Origin: Exiguobacterium artemiae 255-15
GTDB taxonomy: Bacteria > Bacillota > Bacilli > Exiguobacteriales > Exiguobacteriaceae
Assembly (NCBI RefSeq): GCF_000019905.1
Contig: NC_010556.1
Span: 1,018,001 to 1,082,000, forward strand
Length of the DNA stretch: 64,000 nucleotides
Direction of reading: 5' to 3'
Of this stretch, positions 42,717-52,179 are shown piece after piece. Positions within the stretch are counted from its first letter, which is position 1; every line of letters begins with the position of its first letter. Under the pieces are notes generated by a model. That model had not been told where the DNA came from. It made no database searches and saw only the letters and a program-made list of their open reading frames with translations. The translations under genes and the position numbers were made by a program.

Positions 42717-43879
42717 ACCTGCTTAGTTTAAGCGGTAATTTACTGCTGACGTCTTTTATCTTATATCTGATCAGTACCGGGTTCTTTGCCGTCGCAACAA
42801 GCGGTAAAAAGGGACCAAGCCGTTCAGGGAAAATTGCCTTTTCACTCGCCATCGTCGGATTTGCAGCGCAACTCGGCTACTTCTTCACACGCTGGGCTGG
42901 TGCCGGGCACGTACCGGTGTCGAATTTATATGAGTACACGACATTCTTTGGAATGATGATGGTACTTGGCTTCCTGATCGTTTATGGTATTTACCGCAAC
43001 AACGTCCTCGGACTTGTGGCGATGCCGGTTGCCTTGCTTGTCATCGCCTATGCGTCGATGTTCCCGGACGAAGTCCAACCGTTGATTCCGGCACTTCAAA
43101 GTGTCTGGTTGAAAATCCACGTGACGACGGCAGCGCTCGGAGAAGGAATCCTTGCGGTCAGCTTTGCGACCGGACTGTTGTACCTGATCCATGCGACCGA
43201 CTTCAACAAAGAATCGAAAACACGGACGTGGCTTGAAGTCGTCATGTTCTCACTCGTCTGTGTCGTCGGTTATATCCTGGTCGGATTGTTGTTCAACGGA
43301 CTCGGAACGAACTCGACGATTGAATACGTCGCGAAAAACGGAGCGACGATGCAACATGAGTATACGATGCCGGTTCTGACCGGTCCTGAAAACGGAAAAA
43401 TCATTTCCGGCTCAGGTGCTGTCATTGAATTACCGAACTTCCTTAATGCCAACAAAGTCAATACGGTCTTATGGTCGTTGATCGGTGGATTGGTTCTGTA
43501 CATTCTGCTCCGCTTCGTCATTCTCCGGAAACGGTTGGCTGAAAGCCTCAAACCGATTGCCCGTAAAATTGATCTTGAGACGGCGGATGAAATCAGCTAC
43601 CGTGCGATTGCAATTGGGTTGCCGGTCTTCATTCTCGGTGGATTGATCTTCGCGATGATCTGGGCACAGATGGCCTGGAGCCGTTACTGGGGTTGGGACC
43701 CGAAAGAAGTATGGGCTTTGATCACGATGCTGTTTTACGTTTTCTATCTCCACATGCGGATTCAGCGCGGCTGGATCGGTAAAAAATCAGCGTGGTTATG
43801 TGTCGGCGGATTTGCCGTCATCATGTTCAACCTCGTCTTCGTCAACTTGGTCGTTGCCGGACTTCACTCTTACGCGTAA
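42713..43879 (+). CDS. resC: Cytochrome c biogenesis protein ResC
   Basis: 388-aa CcsA/ResC-type heme lyase partner. About eight spans; the tryptophan-rich heme motif is WGWDPKEVWALITMLFYVF, with conserved His in AGHVPVSNLYEYTTFFG, LKIHVTTAALGEG and VVAGLHSY. A polar extracytoplasmic insert lies around residues 195-250. ATGA overlap with resB. Ends the resABC unit at a strong terminator, so resDE is separately transcribed to a large degree. Confidence 0.94.
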   Translation: MNLLSLSGNLLLTSFILYLISTGFFAVATSGKKGPSRSGKIAFSLAIVGFAAQLGYFFTRWAGAGHVPVSNLYEYTTFFGMMMVLGFLIVYGIYRNNVLGLVAMPVALLVIAYASMFPDEVQPLIPALQSVWLKIHVTTAALGEGILAVSFATGLLYLIHATDFNKESKTRTWLEVVMFSLVCVVGYILVGLLFNGLGTNSTIEYVAKNGATMQHEYTMPVLTGPENGKIISGSGAVIELPNFLNANKVNTVLWSLIGGLVLYILLRFVILRKRLAESLKPIARKIDLETADEISYRAIAIGLPVFILGGLIFAMIWAQMAWSRYWGWDPKEVWALITMLFYVFYLHMRIQRGWIGKKSAWLCVGGFAVIMFNLVFVNLVVAGLHSYA

Positions 43880-43910
43880 GCAACGAAACCGAATAGTAGA
43901 ATAATCATTT

Positions 43911-43954
43911 AAGGATGGACGACGGAAGATGAATTCCGTTGTCCATCCTTTTTT
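43911..43954 (+). terminator. Terminator of resABC
   Basis: AAGGATGGAC and ACGGAA pair with TTCCGT and GTCCATCCTT around a six-base loop (one G-T mismatch-like bulge), followed by T residues. Confidence 0.95.
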
Positions 43955-44067
43955 CAGCAGACGCGACCGATTTCCGCGGTCAGAGACGCTATTTCTTTTG
44001 TTTCATAGTATACTAGGAGAGTAGTAGGATAGAGTCAGACAGATTAGTTCATGGGAGGAATCAACTG

Positions 44068-44784
44068 ATGTCAGAAGAAGCGCGTATTTTAGTCGTCGAT
44101 GATGAAGAACGGATTCGGCGTTTATTAAAAATGTATCTCGAACGTGAGAACTTTACGATTGAAGAAGCCGACAACGGAGAGACGGCTCTCGAGATGGCAC
44201 TTGAAACAGAATATGATGTGATTCTACTTGATTTGATGATGCCGAAGCTTGATGGCATGCAGGTCTGTGAAGAACTGCGTAAAACGAAAGCGACACCGAT
44301 CGTCATGCTGACGGCAAAAGGGGAAGAGACGAACCGGGTCCACGGTTTTGAAATGGGCGCGGACGATTATATCGTCAAACCGTTCAGTCCGCGGGAAGTC
44401 GTGCTCCGCGTCAAAGCCATTCTGAGACGGGCAAGTGCTACGAAATTCCTGCACACGGATGCGAAAACAAAAGATGTCATCGTCTTCCCGCACTTGACGA
44501 TCGACAATGATGCCCACCGCGTCACGGTTGAATCGCAGGAAGTCAATCTGACACCAAAAGAGTATGAATTGCTGTATTTCCTTGCCAAGCAGACAGATAA
44601 AGTCTTTTCGCGGGAACAGTTATTAAAAGAAGTCTGGAACTATGAATTTTTCGGCGATTTACGGACGGTCGATACGCATGTCAAGCGACTGCGTGAAAAA
44701 CTGAACCGTCTGTCTCCGAATGCTGCCCAAATGATCACGACGGTTTGGGGTGTCGGATACAAGTTCGAGAATAATCCCGCCTGA
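44068..44784 (+). CDS. resD: Response regulator ResD
   Basis: 238-aa OmpR-type regulator. The receiver domain has D11/D12, phospho-acceptor D55 (VILLDLMMPKLDG) and K104 (YIVKPFSPRE); the winged-helix output has VNLTPKEYELLYFLAK and the recognition part DLRTVDTHVKRLREKLNR. ResD activates respiration and anaerobic genes, including the cytochrome c genes beside it. GGGAGGAATC precedes the ATG. A TATACT -10-like box lies at 44009-44014. Confidence 0.94.
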   Translation: MSEEARILVVDDEERIRRLLKMYLERENFTIEEADNGETALEMALETEYDVILLDLMMPKLDGMQVCEELRKTKATPIVMLTAKGEETNRVHGFEMGADDYIVKPFSPREVVLRVKAILRRASATKFLHTDAKTKDVIVFPHLTIDNDAHRVTVESQEVNLTPKEYELLYFLAKQTDKVFSREQLLKEVWNYEFFGDLRTVDTHVKRLREKLNRLSPNAAQMITTVWGVGYKFENNPA

Positions 44785-44786
44785 CG

Positions 44787-46514
44787 ATGAAATGGTTACA
44801 GAGCGTCGTCATTAAATTGTGGGGGACGATTTTATTACTCGTTTCCGTCGTCTTGATTGCCTTGACGATTTTATTACTCGAATTTTTCAATTCGTTTCAT
44901 ATCGAACAGGAACGCGGTCATCTTGCGAAACTCGGTCAGCAGGTCGAAACCGTCTTTCAAGCCCACAGCGGACTGGAAGAAGGATCGGCGACCGCGATCG
45001 AGATTACCGATATTTACGGCGCGACCTTGATTGCGACGTCGAAGGACAATACGGTCGAGACGAATATCTCGGAAGCAAAAGCCAAGCGGATCATCAAGGA
45101 GCTCGAACGTCAAAACTGGAAAGCCGTTGACGGCGAAGAAGGGGAAACGGCGATTGGGAACTATGAAACGTTTAACGGGAAAGCGGCACTTGCTTACCGT
45201 GCTCCGTTCATTACGGAAAGCGGTAGCGGGACGATGTATTTGATTGAACAATTGACGAACATCGAACAGGCGAATGAAGGGGCACGACAAATCATTCAGC
45301 TGTGTGTGTTGCTCGCGATCATCGGAACGACCGTTTTTGCATTCTTCCTGTCGACCCGTATTACGGCACCGCTCCGGACGATTCGCCAGGCGGTCGTCGA
45401 AGCGGGGGAAGGAAAGTTTGATCAAAGCCTGACCCAGCGTTCGCGCGATGAAATTGGTGATTTGGCGCTGGCATTTAACGAAATGAGCAGTCAACTCAAT
45501 CAGTATGTCACGGATCTTGATAAGGAACGTCATTTGCTGTCGTCCATCCTAAGATGTATGGCGGACGGTGTCTTGACCTTCTCGGAATCAGGGGAGTTAC
45601 TGGCGACCAATCCGCCGGCGGAAGCGTTCCTTGCGGGTGGTCCAGTTCCGGACGAGTTGATTGAATTATTCCAGACGGTCATGCGTAAAGAAAAAGAAAT
45701 GACGGTTTCCTTTGAACGGGAAGGCCGCTTTTACATTATCATCGTCAGTCCGCTACTTGAGCAGGAAGAACAAATCGGAGCCGTTGCTGTCCTGCGCGAT
45801 ATGACGGAAGCCCAGCAACTGGAGAAGATGCGGGCTGACTTCGTCGCAAACGTTAGTCATGAACTGCGGACGCCGCTCGTCATGCTGCAAGGTTATTCGG
45901 AAGCGATCGTCGACGGCATGACGGAAAGTGACGAGGCGACAAAAGAGTTTGCGTCAATCATTTATGACGAGTCGCAACGCCTATCCCGTCTTGTCAACGA
46001 TTTACTGGATCTGGCACGGATGGAAGCCGGGTATCAGGAAAAGCGGATTGAACTGATCGATGCCGTTCCGTTCGCTAAACGGATGGTCAAGAAGTTTAAG
46101 CAGATGGGGCTTGAAAAGCGGGTTTCGTTTGAAGTAACCGGTCCCGACGTTCAGTTTGAAGCTGATCCAGATCAAATGGATCAGGTGATGACGAACCTGC
46201 TTGGAAATGCGTTGCGGTATACAGAAGATGGGAAAATCAAGATTGAAATCACGGAAGATAGGGAAACTATATCTTTATCTGTAATTGATTCAGGGGACGG
46301 TATTCCGGAAGAAGATGTCCCGTTCGTCTTTGACCGTTTTTACAAGGCGGACAAGGCCCGGACACGCGGCAAGACGGGAACTGGAATCGGTCTTGCGATT
46401 GTCGCAAACGTCGTTCGATCGCATGATGGGGAAGTTCAGGTCGAAAGTGAGCTGGGCAAAGGATCCGTTTTCCGAATTCAATTACCAAAAAAACAAAGGA
46501 AGCGAACTTTATGA
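44787..46514 (+). CDS. resE: Sensor histidine kinase ResE
   Basis: 575-aa membrane kinase paired with ResD. Span 1 (residues 12-32), extracytoplasmic sensor (about 35-168), span 2 (170-188), HAMP (189-245), PAS (about 250-340), HisKA with H358 in VANVSHELRTPLVMLQGYSE, and ATPase domain with N box (TNLLGNALRYTEDG), G1 DSGDGIPEED and G2 KTGTGIGLAIV. It begins two bases after resD. The last codons and the stop form a 12-bp hairpin with the bases after the stop. Confidence 0.95.
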   Translation: MKWLQSVVIKLWGTILLLVSVVLIALTILLLEFFNSFHIEQERGHLAKLGQQVETVFQAHSGLEEGSATAIEITDIYGATLIATSKDNTVETNISEAKAKRIIKELERQNWKAVDGEEGETAIGNYETFNGKAALAYRAPFITESGSGTMYLIEQLTNIEQANEGARQIIQLCVLLAIIGTTVFAFFLSTRITAPLRTIRQAVVEAGEGKFDQSLTQRSRDEIGDLALAFNEMSSQLNQYVTDLDKERHLLSSILRCMADGVLTFSESGELLATNPPAEAFLAGGPVPDELIELFQTVMRKEKEMTVSFEREGRFYIIIVSPLLEQEEQIGAVAVLRDMTEAQQLEKMRADFVANVSHELRTPLVMLQGYSEAIVDGMTESDEATKEFASIIYDESQRLSRLVNDLLDLARMEAGYQEKRIELIDAVPFAKRMVKKFKQMGLEKRVSFEVTGPDVQFEADPDQMDQVMTNLLGNALRYTEDGKIKIEITEDRETISLSVIDSGDGIPEEDVPFVFDRFYKADKARTRGKTGTGIGLAIVANVVRSHDGEVQVESELGKGSVFRIQLPKKQRKRTL

Positions 46515-46528
46515 TTCGCTTCCTTTCG
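46495..46528 (+). terminator. Hairpin around the resE stop codon
   Basis: AAAGGAAGCGAA (46495-46506) pairs perfectly with TTCGCTTCCTTT (46515-46526). The eight-base loop holds the TGA stop. The T run is short (TTT), so termination into the next gene may be partial. Confidence 0.75.
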
Positions 46529-46545
46529 CTATAGGAGTGAGTCGA

Positions 46546-47097
46546 TTGAAAATCTATACTAAATCAGGTGATGAGGGAGACACGTCGCTCGTCGGGGGAC
46601 GCGTCAAAAAAAATGATGTCCGGATTACGCTGATGGGGGAGCTTGACGAACTGAACAGTTTTGTCGGACTGGCCCGCACAAAAGCGACATCCATCGAGGT
46701 TAAGGAACAATTGACGGTCATTCAGCACGTTTTGTTCGATTGCGGGAGTGACTTGATGTATGTTGAACCGAAAGCATCCCGTCTGAGCCTAACGGCGACG
46801 GAAGATTTGGAAAGTTGGATTGACAGTCTGACGGAACTGTCTCCGCCGCTCGATAAATTCATCTTACCGGGTGGCACGGAAGCCGCAGCCTGCCTGCACG
46901 TGGCGCGGACGGTCTGCCGGCGTGTCGAACGGGCGATGATTGATGTCGAACAGGCACATCATTTGTTACCATTCATCAACCGTCTAAGTGATTTCTTCTT
47001 TACGGCGGCCCGTTACGAAAATGCGGTCAATGAAAAAGCGGATATCGAATATTTACGCAGTGCCCATGTGTTTAAACGAAAGGATGAAGAAGCATGA
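46546..47097 (+). CDS. PduO-type cob(I)alamin adenosyltransferase
   Basis: 183-aa ATP:cob(I)alamin adenosyltransferase making adenosylcobalamin. Diagnostic blocks are KIYTKSGDEGDTSLVGGRV (ATP-binding N-terminus), MGELDELNSFVGLA, ILPGGTEAAACLHVARTVCRRVER and FINRLSDFFFTAARYEN. The start is a TTG at 46546 with AGGAGTGA upstream, giving the family-typical N-terminus; the frame runs open back into resE but that part is not coding. It lies at the joint between the res and ymf blocks. Confidence 0.93.
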   Translation: MKIYTKSGDEGDTSLVGGRVKKNDVRITLMGELDELNSFVGLARTKATSIEVKEQLTVIQHVLFDCGSDLMYVEPKASRLSLTATEDLESWIDSLTELSPPLDKFILPGGTEAAACLHVARTVCRRVERAMIDVEQAHHLLPFINRLSDFFFTAARYENAVNEKADIEYLRSAHVFKRKDEEA

Positions 47098-48347
47098 GTC
47101 AGTCATTTCAAACGTGGAACAAACAAGGAACGACTTTTCATCTCGTTCCGACCGATAAATTCAAGACGACGACGGTCCTCGTGACGTTTTCAGCACCACT
47201 CGAAGAAAAAACGCTGACGAGCCGTGCTCTGTTACCGTATATCATGGAGAAGTCGACAGCGGCCTATCCGTCGATGAAAGCGTTGCGTGAACCGCTTGAA
47301 ACCTTATATGATGCAGGTCTGTACGCCGATGCCTCGAAATTCGGGGAAGAACACGTCATCTCGTTCCAGTTGGATGTCGTCCGCGGGGATCTAGTACGTC
47401 ATGAGACGTTGCTCGAGGAAGCGCTCGATTTACTGGAACAGATGATTTTTTATCCGGATTTGACAGAGGGCGGATTCCGGGAACAATTCGTCAAACAAGA
47501 AAAACGGTTGCATGCGTTGCGGATCAGTTCGTTATACGATGACAAAATGCGTTTTGCCCAGCAACGGTTGCTCGAACTGATGGCACCGGGAGAAGCGGTA
47601 TCGTTATCCTCACTCGGTACACTCGAAGCACTCGAACAAATCACACCGGTTTCCTTACGTGATACATATCGTTCGATGGTCGAACAGGACCGGATCGATG
47701 TCTTTGTCGTCGGTCATGTCACGCAAGATGAGATGGAAGATGCCTTGTCGTTCTTACCTTCCCATGATGAAAAAGCCAGTCACTATATTCCGGCCCAAAA
47801 ACAGGTCGCGGGCGTCAAACGTTCGTCCGAGACGCAACCGATCAAACAAGGTAAATTGCATTTAGGTTACCGGGTCAGTGTCGATCCGACGTCCGTCGAT
47901 TCGATTCGGCTGCAAATCGTCAACGGTCTGTTCGGCGGATTCCCGCATTCGAAACTGTTCATGAATGTCCGTGAGAAAGAAAGTCTCGCCTATTATGCAG
48001 CATCACGGTATGCGGCTCTGAACAGTGCGCTTTACGTTTATGCCGGGGTTGAAACGAAACAGGCGGAACGTGCCGAGACGATTATCGGCGAACAATTAAG
48101 GGATCTTAAAGCCGGACAGTTCACGGATGAGGAACTGACGCAGACGAAAGCGATGCTCATCAATGCCCGCCGGCAAATCCTTGATCAGCCGGGACAATTG
48201 ATCGGCTGGTTAAATGGATCGAAGATGCGCGGATTGACGCTTGAGGATGAGATTCACATCATTGAGACGGCAACACGCGAGGATGTCGTCCGCTTGGCAG
48301 CAACTATTGAACTCGAGGCAGTTTATCTATTGCGAGGTGAAGAATAA
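47094..48347 (+). CDS. M16-family protein YmfF (non-catalytic subunit)
   Basis: 417-aa M16 peptidase-fold protein lacking the zinc-binding HxxEH: the matching place reads around LLPYIMEKSTAAYPSMKALR. The second M16 domain (about 190-417) has YYAASRYAALNSALYVYAGV and QPGQLIGWLNGSKMRG. It pairs with the catalytic YmfH. In Bacillus the ymfF-ymfH-ymfI genes are linked with 5-aminopentanol modification of elongation factor P. Starts overlapping the adenosyltransferase stop (ATGA). Confidence 0.9.
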   Translation: MSQSFQTWNKQGTTFHLVPTDKFKTTTVLVTFSAPLEEKTLTSRALLPYIMEKSTAAYPSMKALREPLETLYDAGLYADASKFGEEHVISFQLDVVRGDLVRHETLLEEALDLLEQMIFYPDLTEGGFREQFVKQEKRLHALRISSLYDDKMRFAQQRLLELMAPGEAVSLSSLGTLEALEQITPVSLRDTYRSMVEQDRIDVFVVGHVTQDEMEDALSFLPSHDEKASHYIPAQKQVAGVKRSSETQPIKQGKLHLGYRVSVDPTSVDSIRLQIVNGLFGGFPHSKLFMNVREKESLAYYAASRYAALNSALYVYAGVETKQAERAETIIGEQLRDLKAGQFTDEELTQTKAMLINARRQILDQPGQLIGWLNGSKMRGLTLEDEIHIIETATREDVVRLAATIELEAVYLLRGEE

Positions 48348-49615
48348 TGGAACAGTTGACGTATCACGATACAGACGAAACCGTATTTTTTGAACAGCTC
48401 GATAACGGGCTTGCGGTGTATTTGCTTCAGAAAAAAGGGTATGAAAAAACATATGCGACTTTTACGACGCGTTACGGATCAATCGATAACCGTTTTAAAA
48501 AGGATGGCCAATGGGTCAAAGTCCCGGACGGTATCGCCCATTTCCTTGAGCACAAGATGTTTGAGTCGGAGCAAGGGGATGTCTTCCAGGAGTTCGGGCG
48601 CCTCGGTGCCTCGGCAAATGCGTTCACATCGTTCTCTCGGACCGCTTATTTGTTCTCGGCGACTTCGTTGATTGAACAAAATCTTGAGACGCTGATTGAC
48701 TTCGTCCAGGATCCGTATTTCACGGAAGAGAGTGTCGAAAAAGAAAAAGGCATCATCACACAGGAAATCCAGATGTATCAGGATAATCCGGGATGGCGTT
48801 TATTCTTCGGTTTGATTGAATCGATGTACGCGAAACATCCGGTCCGGATCGATATTGCCGGTACTCCGGAATCGATTGATCAAATTACGGCGGACGACCT
48901 GTATACGTGTTACCGGACGTTCTATCATCCATCGAATATGGTCCTGTTCGTCGTCGGGAATATCGATCCGGCCGAGACGCTGGCCTTGATCAAAGCGAAC
49001 CAAGCGAAAAAAGATTATACGGATCGTCCGGCCATCGAACGTGATTACGGTACGGAACCGCAAGAAGTCGCAAAAAAACGGGTTGAACTCGAACTCGACG
49101 TCAAGACACCAAAAGTCCTGATCGGTTATAAAGACAGTTCCCTCGGCGGACAGGAACAGCTGCGCCGCGAACTGACAAGTGAACTGCTGTTGCATCTGTT
49201 GTTCGACCAAACGTCCTCCACGTATCTCGAACTGTATGAAGACGGCTTGATTGACGATACGTTCAGCTTCGATTACTCGAGTGAGGAAGAATTTGCGTTC
49301 GCGACGTTCGGAATGGAAACGGAAGATCCGGACCGCTTTATCGCGGCCTACGAAAAATTATTAGCGGTCCGGCCCGAGTTCGAGGAAACGGAAGTCGTCC
49401 GCAAACGCAACATGATGCAAGGAAAATTCCTGCGGTCGCTGAACTCGCCGGAATTCATCGCCAATCAATTCTCACGCCACGCTCTTGCCGGGACGAATCT
49501 GTTTACGTTACCGACATTGATTGCCTCGATCACCAAAGAAGAAATCGAAGCCCGGTTCGATGAATTGTTTGCGCTTGAAAATCGTGCGATTTCAATCGTT
49601 AAACCGTACGCTTGA
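48347..49615 (+). CDS. M16-family zinc peptidase YmfH
   Basis: 422-aa M16 peptidase. Catalytic HxxEH is HFLEH (H65, E68, H69) in DGIAHFLEHKMFESEQG, with the distal Glu in KEKGIITQEIQMYQDNPG. A second, non-catalytic domain follows (from about residue 215). Forms the active half of the YmfF/YmfH pair tied to EF-P maturation in Bacillus. TAATG overlap with ymfF. Confidence 0.93.
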   Translation: MEQLTYHDTDETVFFEQLDNGLAVYLLQKKGYEKTYATFTTRYGSIDNRFKKDGQWVKVPDGIAHFLEHKMFESEQGDVFQEFGRLGASANAFTSFSRTAYLFSATSLIEQNLETLIDFVQDPYFTEESVEKEKGIITQEIQMYQDNPGWRLFFGLIESMYAKHPVRIDIAGTPESIDQITADDLYTCYRTFYHPSNMVLFVVGNIDPAETLALIKANQAKKDYTDRPAIERDYGTEPQEVAKKRVELELDVKTPKVLIGYKDSSLGGQEQLRRELTSELLLHLLFDQTSSTYLELYEDGLIDDTFSFDYSSEEEFAFATFGMETEDPDRFIAAYEKLLAVRPEFEETEVVRKRNMMQGKFLRSLNSPEFIANQFSRHALAGTNLFTLPTLIASITKEEIEARFDELFALENRAISIVKPYA

Positions 49616-49618
49616 CCG

Positions 49619-50323
49619 ATGCGGATTTTAATTACGGGAGCCAGCGGAGCAATCGGCTGGGCAACGGTCTTACGATTGGCGGCTGAAGGACACGATTTGA
49701 TCCTTCACACCCACCGGAAACAGCATGAGCTCGAACAGATGATACGACAGTTGCCTGTGACGACGGAGATCGTCACAGGCGATCTGTCTGACCGGGAGAA
49801 CTTGACAGCATTTTGTGACGGCTTACCGTCTGTAGAAGGATTTGTTCATATCGCCGGGACCAGCTTCAGTGGACTGCTCGTCGATCAATCCCGTTCCTCG
49901 GTGGAATCGATGATGACATTGCATGTCGAATCGTTGATCCGGATTGCCCAGACCTTAACAAGCCGAAAAGCTTTTTCAGCATCACTTTCGATCGTCGTCG
50001 TCAGCAGTGTGTTAGGTGAATTTGGTGCGGCCGGTGAAGTCGTCTATTCGACCTGCAAGGCAGCACAGCTCGGGTTCGTCAAGTCATTCAGCAAAGAGCT
50101 CGGTGCGATGAACGGACGCGTGAATGCGGTGACTCCGGGCTGGATCGAGACCCCGATGAATGCCGTCTTTTCGGCGGAAGACCGGGACTTGGCATTGGCT
50201 GAAATTCCGGCCGGTCGTTTTGGACGGGTTGACGAGGTCGCATCCGCCATCACCTATTTAATGGGACAGGATGCAACGTATATGAACGGTGCCGTTCTTA
50301 AAATTGACGGCGGCTGGATGTAG
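49619..50323 (+). CDS. SDR-family EF-P 5-aminopentanone reductase YmfI
   Basis: 234-aa short-chain dehydrogenase. Cofactor motif ITGASGAIGWATVLR, VEGFVHIAGTSF in place of the NNAG block, and catalytic Ser and YxxxK in VVVSSVLGEFGAAGEVVYST followed by CKAA. In Bacillus subtilis YmfI reduces the 5-aminopentanone on Lys32 of EF-P to 5-aminopentanol, aiding swarming. It begins three bases after ymfH. The start is an ATG directly following the TGACCG junction; the ribosome site is weak, so coupling is likely. Confidence 0.88.
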   Translation: MRILITGASGAIGWATVLRLAAEGHDLILHTHRKQHELEQMIRQLPVTTEIVTGDLSDRENLTAFCDGLPSVEGFVHIAGTSFSGLLVDQSRSSVESMMTLHVESLIRIAQTLTSRKAFSASLSIVVVSSVLGEFGAAGEVVYSTCKAAQLGFVKSFSKELGAMNGRVNAVTPGWIETPMNAVFSAEDRDLALAEIPAGRFGRVDEVASAITYLMGQDATYMNGAVLKIDGGWM

Positions 50324-50417
50324 TCCGGTGAAATTTGCTTAGGGGAATGCTTTTCATTTTTCAAAAAATCATTTAACATGAGGGATGGATAATCGATTTG
50401 AAGAGGAGGCTGGGCGC

Positions 50418-51200
50418 GTGAGTGAATTCGAACAGTGGTATCTGGAGTACGAACTGAACGTCAACCGTCCCGGGATATTAGGGGACATCGCGTCACTCAT
50501 GGGGATGCTACATATTTCGATTGTCACGATTAACGGTGTCGATCACCAGCGTCGGGGCATGTTGCTTCAAACGAAGCAACCGGATCAAATCCCGCGGCTT
50601 GCCGCCATCTTAAAGACGATGACGACTATCGATGTGATTAAGCTTCGTAAACCGAAGCTTCGTGACCGGATCGCCATCCGACACGGTCGTTATATCGACC
50701 ACAGCAGCGGTGAGATCAAGACGTTTCGTTTTGTCCGCGAGGATTTAGGGATTCTCGTCGATTTCATGGCTGAACTCTGTAAACAAGACGGACACCTGTT
50801 GATTGGTGTTCGCGGCATGCCGCGTGTTGGGAAAACCGAATCCATCGTAGCGGCGAGTGTAAGTGCCAATAAAAAATGGTTATTTCTTTCATCGACGTTA
50901 ATCAAACAAACCGTCCGGACTTCATTGTTCGATGATGAACGGACAGGCGATTATGTTTATATCATCGATGCGCTCGTCTCACAGCGCCATTTCGACGAAC
51001 GGCATTGGCAGATTTTACGTGAAGTCATGCGACTTCCGGCTACGAAAATCGTCGAACACCCAGATGCTTTTGTTAAATCGAGCGAATACACGTGGGATGA
51101 TTTTGATTACATCATTGAATTACGCAACTCGACAGAAGAAATCATTGTCACCGAACCACCTCGTGCCCATGGCGGGAACGACTGGTTCAATTTCGAATAA
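50418..51200 (+). CDS. DUF3388 protein (YmfK-like)
   Basis: 260-aa protein. An ACT-like N-terminal part (EYELNVNRPGILGDIASLMG, VTINGVDHQRRGMLLQ) is followed by a DUF3388 ATP-binding-like domain with IGVRGMPRVGKTESIVAASV, a P-loop-like GxxxxGKT. Function unknown. The GTG at 50418 is used: GAGGAGG lies eight bases upstream, inside an in-frame extension that begins with an ATG at 50385. Same position as ymfK in Bacillus, before rodZ. Confidence 0.87.
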   Translation: MSEFEQWYLEYELNVNRPGILGDIASLMGMLHISIVTINGVDHQRRGMLLQTKQPDQIPRLAAILKTMTTIDVIKLRKPKLRDRIAIRHGRYIDHSSGEIKTFRFVREDLGILVDFMAELCKQDGHLLIGVRGMPRVGKTESIVAASVSANKKWLFLSSTLIKQTVRTSLFDDERTGDYVYIIDALVSQRHFDERHWQILREVMRLPATKIVEHPDAFVKSSEYTWDDFDYIIELRNSTEEIIVTEPPRAHGGNDWFNFE

Positions 51201-51227
51201 GTATTGAAAATGGAAGGTGTGTTACCG

Positions 51228-52118
51228 ATGACTGAGCTCGGAACCTACTTAAAGGAGCAGCGGGAAACGTTAGGCATCTCGCTCGAACAAATTCAAAGCA
51301 CGACAAAAATTCAAAAACGTTATATTCTCGCCATTGAAGAAGGCGATTACAAACAATTACCGGGCGCATTTTACGCCCGTGCCTTCATTAAGACGTATGC
51401 AGAAGCACTTGGTCTTGATGTCGACGAAGTATTTGCGACCTACAAACGTGACCTCCCGGAACCGGAAGCACAACCTGTTGTTGAGCTGTCTCGCCGGGCT
51501 ACGTATTCCAAGTCAACGGCACCGAAGAAAAGTGTCGCCAAACGTTGGATTCCGAATATCATCATCATTGCTTTGATTTTTGCAATCGGGGTTGCCCTGT
51601 ATTACGGATTCCAGGCATTCCAGGATGGTGACGGAACAAAAACGGCGACGCCGAAACAAAGTGAGGTCACGATTGACGAAGGTGACGCACCAAGTGAGGA
51701 AGCCGATGCACCGGCAGCAGAAGAGCCGAAAGAAGAACCGGCGAAAAAAGAAGAACCTGTTAAAAAAGAAACGAAGAAACCATTGGCTGTCAAAACGACA
51801 GTCGGCCAAGACATCACCTATGAAGTACCGGCAGATGGTACAATGAGTGTATCCATCCGGATCAAAAAAGATGCTTCGCCGTCACCGTTTGTTGGTGTAC
51901 GGGACACGTCTTTAGAAGGACAAGCACTCGCGCCTGACCATATCAATGCGTCAGACCCAAATCCAATCGTCGTCAAAAATGCCAAAACGGACGTGATTCG
52001 GATTCGGATCGGTTCCATCAAAGGAATCGACCGGATTCTCGTTAACAATCAGGAGCTTAAGCTTAACCGCTCCCTCCTCGTTCAAAATATTTACCTGAAG
52101 AAAGTAGCCACGCCATAA
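51228..52118 (+). CDS. rodZ: Cell-shape protein RodZ (YmfM)
   Basis: 296-aa bitopic protein linking MreB to the elongation machinery. The N-terminal HTH (MTELGTYLKEQRETLGISLE, ending about residue 75) binds MreB. A basic juxtamembrane stretch precedes one span (IIIIALIFAIGVALYYGFQA), then comes an acidic/Pro/Lys low-complexity linker (EEADAPAAEEPKEEPAKKEE) and a DUF4115 beta domain. ATG at 51228 has GGAAGGTG upstream; a TTG at 51204 would overlap that site. Confidence 0.92.
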   Translation: MTELGTYLKEQRETLGISLEQIQSTTKIQKRYILAIEEGDYKQLPGAFYARAFIKTYAEALGLDVDEVFATYKRDLPEPEAQPVVELSRRATYSKSTAPKKSVAKRWIPNIIIIALIFAIGVALYYGFQAFQDGDGTKTATPKQSEVTIDEGDAPSEEADAPAAEEPKEEPAKKEEPVKKETKKPLAVKTTVGQDITYEVPADGTMSVSIRIKKDASPSPFVGVRDTSLEGQALAPDHINASDPNPIVVKNAKTDVIRIRIGSIKGIDRILVNNQELKLNRSLLVQNIYLKKVATP

Positions 52119-52179
52119 GGCGTGTCTTCTTCATGTCAGCCCTGCTGGCATACATAACCCGAAAAGGAGGGATACGAGA

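Noticed and set aside
46285-46545. In-frame extension of the adenosyltransferase back into resE
   Set aside because: It overlaps the conserved ATPase domain of ResE in another frame, and the family N-terminus begins at the TTG at 46546 with a ribosome site.
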